Shown piece after piece: positions 1-4,720 of a DNA stretch of 6,718 nucleotides. Positions within the stretch are counted from its first letter, which is position 1. Every line of letters begins with the position of its first letter. Both the position numbers and the translations under genes were made by a program. The notes under the pieces were generated by a model that was not told the DNA's origin, did no database searches, and worked only from the letters and a program-made list of their open reading frames with translations. The DNA is taken from assembly GCA_016210895.1 (NCBI GenBank), contig JACQTG010000072.1, positions 1-6,718 on the forward strand, written 5' to 3'. This DNA comes from Acidobacteriota bacterium (lineage in GTDB: Bacteria; Acidobacteriota; Terriglobia; Acidoferrales; 2-02-FULL-67-57).

Positions 1-234
1 GCCATGGATTTCGCCGTCAATTTCTATCCCGCCGCCAACGGCAACCGCTTCGCCCCTGATGATGCCCTGGACACGGATGGAGCAGCCGATGCAGACCGCT
101 TCGCCGACGGTTTCGTTGGGGCCGACCTCGATATCCCGGCCGACCTGCACCCGCTCACGCTGCGCATCAGCTCTGGTTGGCAGGAGGAACCAAACCAGCG
201 CCACCAGAAACACCAAGCTCCGAGAGTGTTTCAT
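1..234 (-). CDS. Secreted bactofilin-like (polymer-forming) protein, N-terminal 78 codons
   Basis: This is the start of a gene that leaves the window at its left edge. ATG at 234-232 is preceded by GGAG (plus-strand positions 242-245) at 7-base spacing. The visible residues begin with a basic N-terminus (MKHSR), a hydrophobic stretch at about 6-19, and an A-D-A signal peptidase I site at 22-24, so export to the periplasm is likely. The mature part shows short repeats of alternating hydrophobic and glycine residues (VQVGRDIEVG, IRVQGIIRGEAVAVGGG, IEIDGEIHG). This is the pattern of a right-handed beta-solenoid of the bactofilin or polymer-forming type. A CxxC pair sits at residues 48-51 (CIGC). 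Classical bactofilins are cytoplasmic, so the signal peptide marks a secreted variant. Its role is unknown, and the fold assignment rests on the pattern of only about two and a half turns. Confidence 0.72.
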   Translation of the reverse strand, partial: MKHSRSLVFLVALVWFLLPTRADAQRERVQVGRDIEVGPNETVGEAVCIGCSIRVQGIIRGEAVAVGGGIEIDGEIHG

Positions 235-282
235 CGCGTGACTCCGTTAGCGGCCTCGGGTTGTGTTGATGAGTTGGCGGCC

Positions 283-311
283 ACAATAGTCTCGCCCTGC
301 AGGGGTGTCAA
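283..311 (-). promoter_or_regulatory. Sigma-70-type promoter of the bactofilin-like gene
   Basis: On the minus strand a perfect -35 hexamer TTGACA (311-306) and a -10 TATTGT (288-283, 4 of 6 matches) are separated by exactly 17 bases. Transcription would start near 276 and leave a leader of about 40 bases before the ATG at 234. The spacer contains the 10-base palindrome CCCTGCAGGG (295-304). A second palindrome, AGAGCGCTCT (311-320), overlaps the edge of the -35 box. Either could be an operator. Confidence 0.65.
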
Positions 312-327
312 GAGCGCTCTCGGCACG

Positions 328-355
328 CGAGTTACGAGTCACTCGTCACGAGCCT
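328..355. repeat. Four imperfect 7-base iterations with an internal dyad
   Basis: Read on the plus strand, the segment divides into CGAGTTA, CGAGTCA, CTCGTCA and CGAGCCT. Within it, ACGAGT (334-339) and ACTCGT (341-346) form a perfect inverted repeat around one base. The outer GT and AC pairs (331-332 and 348-349) extend the dyad to 19 bases. It lies 17 bases upstream of the -35 box at 306-311, a fitting place for an activator or repressor site, and downstream of the stop codon of the 203-residue gene. The function is inferred from position only. Confidence 0.4.
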
Positions 356-386
356 GCCCGGAGGCGAAGCCGAAGGGTCACGGCCC

Positions 387-998
387 TTACTGGCCGCGTG
401 CCTCCCAGAGGTCGAAGAGAACGATTCTCACCTCGCCGTGTCTACGCTCGAGTCCCACGCCGCGAGTGCGGTCGCTACTCTCGCGGATGTAGACGACACC
501 TTCGGCGTCCCGCTCGATGCGCGGGCGGCGGTGAGTGGCGCCGCTGGTGGTACCCGCGAGGCGGCCGGGCTCCCGCTTGAAGTCGGGGGTGAGGTTTTCC
601 CGGTACCAGGCGTCCACCTGGTCGAGAGAGTCGTCGGAAAAGTATTGGGCGATGGTGAAGTCGAAACCCTCCTGGTGGTCTTCGGTGCCGCCCCAGAACT
701 GAATGGAGGCGTTCTCGTCCGAGGCGCGGGCGCCGGGATAAACGGGCAGGTTGAGTTCCTGGGCGATGTCGTCGGCCTTGCGCACTTTGAGCCCGCCAAG
801 GGGGGTTTCAATCGCCACCTGCTTGCCGGCCTCGGTTCTTTGCACATCCACCTTCACGTAGCGGCTTAGGACGTAGAGGGTGACGCACGTGGCGATGAGA
901 GCCACTAACAGCAGCCCGCCCAGAATCGCTAGGATGACGCCCAGCGCGCCGCCCCGCTGGGAATAACTGCCCGAGGGGGGATGACTTGCCTGCCGCAT
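387..998 (-). CDS. Hypothetical single-pass membrane protein with a YPGA-type extracytoplasmic domain
   Basis: This 203-residue protein belongs to no family I can name. ATG at 998-996 has a GGAGG ribosome site (plus-strand positions 1006-1010) at 7-base spacing. Residues 1-17 are polar with basic residues, and about 18-45 form one long hydrophobic segment (GVILAILGGLLLVALIATC), so the rest is probably outside the membrane. After a charged linker comes LPVYPGA at 84-90. Further on is FDFTIAQYFSDDSLDQVDAWYRENL (about 112-136 in outline): a beta strand, then a helix ending in a W-Y-R motif. A 'YPGA ... strand ... (W/Y)YR' arrangement recurs in uncharacterised bacterial envelope proteins, as far as I recall. 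The C-terminal part (about 145-203) is rich in Arg and ends in a strand, EVRIVLFDLWEA. The gene lies 85 bases downstream of gcdH on the same strand and may be read through from it, but shows no functional tie to it. Confidence 0.8.
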   Translation of the reverse strand: MRQASHPPSGSYSQRGGALGVILAILGGLLLVALIATCVTLYVLSRYVKVDVQRTEAGKQVAIETPLGGLKVRKADDIAQELNLPVYPGARASDENASIQFWGGTEDHQEGFDFTIAQYFSDDSLDQVDAWYRENLTPDFKREPGRLAGTTSGATHRRPRIERDAEGVVYIRESSDRTRGVGLERRHGEVRIVLFDLWEARGQ

Positions 999-1083
999 GG
1001 GATTCCCTCCCGCTGCTCTAGCTTACGGTCGTTGCCCCGAGAATGTTCCCTCGCTCGTGTTGGGTCGCACGGTCCGTGCCGGC

Positions 1084-2253
1084 CTACTCGAAGGCGGGGA
1101 TGCCGGTGATCTTGTCTCCCAGGATCAAGGTGTGGATGTCGTGGGTGCCCTCGTAGGTGTAGACAGTCTCCAGGTTGCACATATGGCGGAACACGGGGTA
1201 GTCGCCGGTGATGCCGTTCGCCCCTAGGATGTCGCGCGCCTTGCGGGCCGATTCGAGAGCCACCCAGACGTTGTTTTGCTTGAGCAGAGAAATATGCGCA
1301 TAGTTAGCTCGGTTCTGGTCCTTGAGGCGACCGACGTGGAGCGCCAGGAGTTGCCCTTTGGAAATCTCGCTCATCATCCAGACGAGCTTCTGCTGCACGA
1401 GCTGGTGGCTGGCGATGGGCTGGCCGGCGAACTGCTTCCGCTCCTTGGCGTAGGTAAGCGCGGTCTCATAGCACTGCATGGCCGCGCCCAGCGCGCCCCA
1501 GCCGATGCCGTAGCGCGCCTGCGTCAGGCAGGCGAGTGCCGCCTTCAGCCCCTGTGCGCGCGGCAGACGGTTGCAGGCCGGGATGCGACAATCGCTCAGC
1601 GCCAGCCCCGACGTTACCGAAGCGCGCAGCGAATACTTGCCGTGGATGTCCCAGGCCTTGAAGCCTTTCGTCCCTTTCTCGACTAGGAAGCCCGCAATCT
1701 GGCCGTCGTCTTCTTTGGCCCAGACAAGCGCCACGTCGGCGAGCGAGCCGTTCGTGATCCACATCTTCTCGCCGTTGAGCACGTAGCTGTCGCCGTCCTT
1801 GCGCGCGCGGGTCAGCATGCCGCCCGGGTTCGAGCCAAAGCCTGGCTCCGTGAGCCCGAAGCCGCCAATGGCTTCGCCCTTCTGCAGCCGCGGCAGCCAC
1901 TTGTCTTTTTGCTCCTCCGAACCGAAGGCATGAATCGGGTACATCACCAGCGCCGACTGCACCGAAACAAAGCTGCGCAAGCCCGAGTCGCCGCGTTCCA
2001 GCTCCTGCATGATCAGCCCGTACTCGACGTTCGACATCTCCGCGCAGCCGTAGCCGGTGAGGTTGGCTCCGAAGTAGCCGAGCCGCGCCATCTCCGGCAC
2101 CAGCTCCAGCGGAAACGTCCCCGCCTGGCTGTGCTTTTCGATGATGGGAATGATGTTCTCCTCCACCCACTGCCGCACGCTTCCCCGGGTCACCTTCTCT
2201 TCCTCGCTCAGCAATGAGTCGAGCTCCAGAAAATCCACACCCTGAAACGCCAT
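1084..2253 (-). CDS. gcdH: Glutaryl-CoA dehydrogenase (acyl-CoA dehydrogenase family)
   Basis: This FAD-dependent cytoplasmic enzyme oxidises and decarboxylates glutaryl-CoA to crotonyl-CoA in lysine, tryptophan and aromatic degradation, passing electrons to ETF. The product has 389 residues, the usual bacterial length. The start MAFQGVDFLE is chosen because AAGGAG stands 6 bases upstream; the open frame extends 18 codons further, but into the promoter. The C-terminus YEGTHDIHTLILG...ITGIPAF is diagnostic of this branch, with the catalytic base Glu368 in Y-E-G-T. FGLTEPGFGSNPGGM (132-146) is the flavin and substrate loop, EKMWITNGS (162-170) follows, and ARYGIGWGALGAAM (246-259) is typical of the family. 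Glu86 and Arg93 (ELERGDSGLRS) match the Glu-Arg pair that holds the glutaryl carboxylate in human GCDH (Glu87, Arg94), and Tyr367 precedes the base. Together these favour the decarboxylating type. No other lysine or glutarate pathway gene is in view. Confidence 0.95.
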   Translation of the reverse strand: MAFQGVDFLELDSLLSEEEKVTRGSVRQWVEENIIPIIEKHSQAGTFPLELVPEMARLGYFGANLTGYGCAEMSNVEYGLIMQELERGDSGLRSFVSVQSALVMYPIHAFGSEEQKDKWLPRLQKGEAIGGFGLTEPGFGSNPGGMLTRARKDGDSYVLNGEKMWITNGSLADVALVWAKEDDGQIAGFLVEKGTKGFKAWDIHGKYSLRASVTSGLALSDCRIPACNRLPRAQGLKAALACLTQARYGIGWGALGAAMQCYETALTYAKERKQFAGQPIASHQLVQQKLVWMMSEISKGQLLALHVGRLKDQNRANYAHISLLKQNNVWVALESARKARDILGANGITGDYPVFRHMCNLETVYTYEGTHDIHTLILGDKITGIPAFE

Positions 2254-2259
2254 CTCTTG

Positions 2260-2265
2260 CTCCTT
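2260..2265 (-). promoter_or_regulatory. Ribosome binding site that fixes the gcdH start
   Basis: AAGGAG on the minus strand lies 6 bases before the ATG at 2253. It selects this start over the in-frame GTG at 2307, which has no such site and falls inside the candidate promoter. Confidence 0.8.
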
Positions 2266-2297
2266 CTTCCGTCCACTCGCGGCGGGATCGAAGCTCG

Positions 2298-2327
2298 ATG
2301 CTAGCACCCCCGTCGGCAGCGCTGCAA
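2298..2327 (-). promoter_or_regulatory. Candidate gcdH promoter with extended -10
   Basis: On the minus strand, TTGCAG (2327-2322, a weak -35) and TAGCAT (2303-2298, 4 of 6 matches to TATAAT) are 18 bases apart. TGC directly before the -10 gives the extended -10 form TGnTAGCAT. The site would leave a leader of about 38 bases before the ATG at 2253. The -10 block GTGCTAG is identical to that of the ATP synthase promoter at 2948-2976, which supports the call. Confidence 0.42.
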
Positions 2328-2407
2328 CTCTCCCTGGACAAACCGGCGCGCAACTTTTCTCCGCCCGCCGGGTTTACGAGAGTGGAAGTCGGAGAAGGAG
2401 AAACGCG

Positions 2408-2830
2408 ATGGCCAATCGTTCTTATCACTTTACGCTCTCCCTGCTCGTCGTTGCCGGCCTCTTTCTGGGCCTGGCCGCGACTTCCCGGGCGCAGGACGAC
2501 ACCCAACCGCAGGAGCAGACTTCGCCCAGCACGGTTGACCCCAACCTGGAGCGTCAGCAGAAGCGCGAGCAACTCCAACAGCGCATCCAGGAACTCCAAG
2601 AACAAATCAAGGCCGACCGCGAAACCTACCGCCAGGCGGTTGAACAGTATGGTCAGGACAGCCCGCAGGCCCAGACCGCCCGGCGCAAGCTGCAGCAGGA
2701 TATGGCCCGGATGCGCCGCCTGCGCGAGCGCATCCATGATCGCCGAATGGATCAGCAGCGTGACCGCCGGCGTGAACACACCCCGAACCCCAGCGGGCCC
2801 AGGCCATCTGGCCCTCGCGGTCGTCAGTAA
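2408..2830 (+). CDS. Small secreted coiled-coil protein, hypothetical
   Basis: I do not recognise a family for this 140-residue protein. AAGGAG at 2395-2400 is 7 bases before the ATG. Residues 1-28 look like a signal peptide: MANRSYH, then a hydrophobic core SLLVVAGLFLGLAA at 11-24, then the S-R-A cleavage site at 26-28. A short acidic and Gln-rich linker (29-45) follows. A charged helical region at about 46-120 is rich in Gln, Arg and Glu (REQLQQRIQELQEQI), has heptad-like spacing of Leu, Ile and Met, and probably forms a coiled coil. The tail (121-140) is Pro, Gly and Arg rich (PNPSGPRPSGPRGRQ) and likely disordered. It resembles small periplasmic helical proteins in general shape, but I see no LTxxQ motif of the Spy/CpxP family. 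It is monocistronic: gcdH is divergent and an intrinsic terminator follows. Confidence 0.75.
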   Translation: MANRSYHFTLSLLVVAGLFLGLAATSRAQDDTQPQEQTSPSTVDPNLERQQKREQLQQRIQELQEQIKADRETYRQAVEQYGQDSPQAQTARRKLQQDMARMRRLRERIHDRRMDQQRDRRREHTPNPSGPRPSGPRGRQ

Positions 2831-2846
2831 TCCGCGCTCCTCGTTC

Positions 2847-2889
2847 GGCCCTGCTCCTCTGGTTTGGTGATCCCCCTGAGGGCAGGGCC
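2847..2889 (+). repeat. Second inverted repeat directly abutting the terminator
   Basis: GGCCCTGC (2847-2854) and GCAGGGCC (2882-2889) are perfect inverted repeats of 8 bases. They extend inward by one G-U and one G-C pair and enclose a loop of about 24 bases. The stem ends at the base just before the terminator stem begins. CTCTGG (2857-2862) could instead pair with CCAGAG (2888-2893), which would disturb both hairpins. It may be an accessory part of the terminator; any switching role is speculation. Confidence 0.45.
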
Positions 2890-2916
2890 AGAGCCGCCTC
2901 CGCAAGGGGCGGCTCT
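2890..2916 (+). terminator. Rho-independent terminator after the 140-residue gene
   Basis: AGAGCCGCCTC (2890-2900) pairs with GGGGCGGCTCT (2906-2916), giving 11 pairs including one G-U around the loop CGCAA. The stem is followed by TTT (2917-2919), G, C and TTT. The stem is strong and GC-rich with a short T run. It lies 59 bases past the stop at 2830 and should insulate the gene from the ATP synthase operon. Confidence 0.75.
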
Positions 2917-2947
2917 TTTGCTTTCCCGTCGCACTGCCTCCCTTGCC

Positions 2948-2976
2948 TTGACCCTCTCGGCGTCGTGTGCTAGAAA
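2948..2976 (+). promoter_or_regulatory. Promoter of the ATP synthase operon
   Basis: TTGACC (2948-2953, 5 of 6 matches) and TAGAAA (2971-2976, 4 of 6) are separated by 17 bases. TGC directly before the -10 makes it an extended -10 promoter. Transcription would begin near 2983, giving a GC-rich leader of about 92 bases before the GTG start at 3075. It lies just downstream of the terminator at 2890-2916, as expected for the head of a new transcription unit. Confidence 0.65.
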
Positions 2977-2988
2977 CGATTTCTTTGA

Positions 2989-3000
2989 CTGCGCGCGCAG
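2989..3000. repeat. 12-base palindrome at the predicted ATP synthase transcript start
   Basis: CTGCGCGCGCAG is its own reverse complement. It begins about 6 bases after the predicted transcription start and is the first structured element of the leader. It could be an operator or a small 5' hairpin. In GC-rich DNA such a palindrome may also arise by chance. Confidence 0.35.
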
Positions 3001-3074
3001 CCCCGCTCGTAGAGGCTGGCGCGCCTGTCGCGGGCGGGCCTGCTTGTCGCAGCCGGGTTGAGCTTGGCTTACAC

Positions 3075-3542
3075 GTGGAAGCACTTCTCTCCAAGCTGGG
3101 CGAAATGGTGGTGGGCGCTCTGCCCACCGTCGTCCTGGTTTTTCTTCTCTATTTCTTCCTGCGCTGGGGCTTTTTCCGGCCGCTCGAGCGGGTGCTGGCC
3201 GAGCGCGAAGCCCTGACCACCGGCGCCCGCCAGGCGGCTGAACAACTCCTGGTCGAGGCCGAGGCCAAGACACGCGAGTATGAAGAGCGCCTGCGCCACG
3301 CCCGCGCGGAAATCTATCGCGAGCAGGAAAGCCTGCGTCGGCAGGCGCTGGAGGGGCGCATGCGCATCCTTCGCGCCACCCGCGAGCAGGCCAACCAGAT
3401 GATTCGCGAGGCCAAGACCCAGCTCCTGCGTGACGTCGAAGCTGCCCGGGGCGACCTCGAGCGCGAAAGCCAGCGCTTGGCCGAGGAAATCGCCCGTACT
3501 ATGCTCGTTCCCGCGGGCGGTGCCCGGGGAGGTCGTGCTTGA
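3075..3542 (+). CDS. atpF: F1Fo ATP synthase Fo subunit b (b'-like, first copy)
   Basis: This is a peripheral-stalk subunit, anchored in the membrane and joining Fo to F1 with the second b subunit and delta. With the GTG start at 3075 the product has 155 residues, MEALLSKLGEM onward. One membrane segment lies at about 10-30 (MVVGALPTVVLVFLLYFFL), then the motif FFRPLERVLAER (33-44), then a long charged helix to about 140 typical of b subunits. An in-frame GTG at 2967 would add 36 residues, but it lies in the promoter spacer and -10 region, and the extra residues do not look like any b subunit. No good ribosome site is seen before GTG 3075, so the start is likely but not certain; ATG at 3105 would cut into the N-terminus. 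The stop overlaps the next start (TGATG). The symbol atpF is used for both b-type genes; this one could also be named atpF' or b'. Confidence 0.88.
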   Translation: MEALLSKLGEMVVGALPTVVLVFLLYFFLRWGFFRPLERVLAEREALTTGARQAAEQLLVEAEAKTREYEERLRHARAEIYREQESLRRQALEGRMRILRATREQANQMIREAKTQLLRDVEAARGDLERESQRLAEEIARTMLVPAGGARGGRA

Positions 3543-4093
3543 TGCGGGTCCGCCTTCTCTCCCTGCCTCTTTGCCTGGTGCTTCCGGCTCTCCTCGCGAC
3601 TGCGGCCGAGCCCGAAGGCGCGGGCCACGAGCTGCTGTTCAAGTGGATCAATTTCATTTTACTTTTTGGCGCGCTGGTCTATTTCGCGCGCAAGCCCTTC
3701 CGCCGCTACGTGGCTGGCCGCCGGCGGGCCCTCCAGGCCACCATCGAAGAATCGCGCCGACTGCGCGCCCGCGCGGAACAGCAAGTGAGCCAAATCAATC
3801 AGCGCCTGGCGCGCTTGGAGGAAGAAGTCAGCGCCCTGCGCCGGCAGGCCGCCGCCGATGCCGCCGCCGAGCAGCGGCGCATCCGCGAAGCCGCCGAGCG
3901 CGAGGCGGAGCGCATTCGCGCCACCGCGCAGGCCGAAATCGCCTCTACGCTGCGGGCCGGCCGACTGGAACTCAGGGCTTTTGCCGCCCGCTTGGCGGTC
4001 AACCTGGCCGAAGAGCGGATTCGTCGCCAGTTGGACCCGGACACCCATGCTGCCCTCTTCCAGGCCTTCGTGGATAATTTGGATCGACACTGA
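3542..4093 (+). CDS. atpF: F1Fo ATP synthase Fo subunit b (second copy, with signal-like N-terminus)
   Basis: This is the partner b subunit of the peripheral stalk, 183 residues from ATG 3542. The ATG shares its A with the TGA of the previous gene, so the two are translationally coupled. GGGAGG stands 9 bases upstream; a TTG one codon earlier, at 3539, is an alternative. Residues 1-21 look like a signal peptide (MRVRLLSLPLCLVLPALLATA), with a cleavage site near 21-22. A second hydrophobic segment at about 32-49 (LFKWINFILLFGALVYFA) is the true anchor, followed by RKPFRRYV. From about 60 to 160 the chain is a charged helix with long runs of Ala, Glu and Arg (EEEVSALRRQAAADAAAEQ), the stalk coiled coil. 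The two b genes differ throughout and so probably form a heterodimer. Signal peptides on b subunits are also known in some other phyla, for example Geobacter relatives. Confidence 0.9.
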   Translation: MRVRLLSLPLCLVLPALLATAAEPEGAGHELLFKWINFILLFGALVYFARKPFRRYVAGRRRALQATIEESRRLRARAEQQVSQINQRLARLEEEVSALRRQAAADAAAEQRRIREAAEREAERIRATAQAEIASTLRAGRLELRAFAARLAVNLAEERIRRQLDPDTHAALFQAFVDNLDRH

Positions 4094-4123
4094 CGGCTCG
4101 ATGAAACAGGGAAGACACGACTG

Positions 4124-4696
4124 ATGTCGCTGGCACTGGCTCGCCGCTACGCGCGCGCGTTGGCGGACGTGCTGTTCGAGGAGAAGCTGCTGCCGACGCG
4201 GCGGCGTACTCGCCTGCAGGAACTGAAGGATCAGCTCGCTGATTTCGCCGCCCTGCTCGACGCGCACCCGGCTCTGCGCAACATCCTCGCCAGCCCGGCC
4301 ACCGACCGCGAGGAGAAGCTGGCCGTGCTCGAAGCCCTGGGCAAGCGACTCAAGTTGGCTCGCACGGCAGGCAACTTTCTCGCCCTGCTGATGGAAAAGC
4401 GGCGGCTGGACTTGCTCCCGCTCATCCTGGAGAGCTTTGACGCGGAAATCTACCAGCGCCTGGGCGTGGTGCCGGTGGAGGTCACCACGGCCGTCCGCCT
4501 CAGCCCCAGGCAGAAGAAAGACCTCGAAGGGCGCCTGCGCGTGCTGACCGGCGCCGAGGTCGAGCTGTGCTATCACGAAAATCCCACGATTTTGAGTGGC
4601 GGCATTGTGCGCGTGGGCAGTACGCTCTACGATGGCTCACTGCGGGCGCAGTTGCAGCGGCTTGAGGCGCGACTCGCGAGCGAAGCCGGCCGCTGA
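4124..4696 (+). CDS. atpH: F1Fo ATP synthase F1 subunit delta (OSCP)
   Basis: This peripheral-stalk cap joins the b subunits to the top of the alpha3beta3 hexamer. At 190 residues it is slightly longer than the roughly 177 residues of E. coli delta. The N-terminal helical domain (about 1-110) starts with LARRYARALADVLFEE (4-20) and includes NILASPATDREEKLAVLEAL (53-72), a typical OSCP segment. The C-terminal domain has VEVTTAVRLSPRQKKDLEGRL (118-138) and the signature ILSGGIVRVGSTLYDGSLRAQLQRL (156-180 in outline), matching GG(I/L)xxRIGxxxxDGSxxxxLxxL. AGGGA at 4108-4112 is 11 bases before the ATG, a rather long spacing. A 7-codon mini-frame ends in the TGATG that contains this start. The gene begins 30 bases after the second b gene. 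Confidence 0.95.
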   Translation: MSLALARRYARALADVLFEEKLLPTRRRTRLQELKDQLADFAALLDAHPALRNILASPATDREEKLAVLEALGKRLKLARTAGNFLALLMEKRRLDLLPLILESFDAEIYQRLGVVPVEVTTAVRLSPRQKKDLEGRLRVLTGAEVELCYHENPTILSGGIVRVGSTLYDGSLRAQLQRLEARLASEAGR

Positions 4697-4720
4697 CCGG
4701 ACACAGTGGAGGCAGCCTGA

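Noticed and set aside
4..492. Plus-strand open frame across the left end
   Set aside because: It is antisense to the bactofilin-like gene, its promoter and the end of the 203-residue gene, with no ribosome site and no recognisable domain.
1067..1079. Inverted repeat GCACGG-T-CCGTGC just after gcdH
   Set aside because: The one-base loop cannot form a normal hairpin and there is no T tract, so it is not supported as a terminator; an operator role has no other evidence.
1518..1532. CCTGCGTCAGGCAGG, a near match to the atpG palindrome
   Set aside because: It has one extra base and lacks the left CCTG. It encodes residues that fit the conserved glutaryl-CoA dehydrogenase segment ACLTQAR, so chance similarity is the better reading.
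2254..2307. 18-codon N-terminal extension of glutaryl-CoA dehydrogenase
   Set aside because: It starts at a GTG in the promoter region. The internal ATG has a good ribosome site and gives the normal family length.
2335..2363. TGGACA (2335-2340) as a -35 box for the 140-residue gene
   Set aside because: No acceptable -10 is found 16-18 bases downstream (TCTCCG at 17). I could not define this gene's promoter.
2967..3074. GTG start 36 codons upstream for the first b subunit
   Set aside because: The GTG lies within the promoter between the -35 and -10, so it would not be in the mRNA, and the added residues have no b-subunit character.
1466..3127. Minus-strand open frame of 553 codons across gcdH, the intergenic regions and the 140-residue gene
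   Set aside because: It runs through a terminator, two promoters and a second gene, and overlaps gcdH in another frame on the same strand. The gcdH frame has clear homology and a ribosome site.
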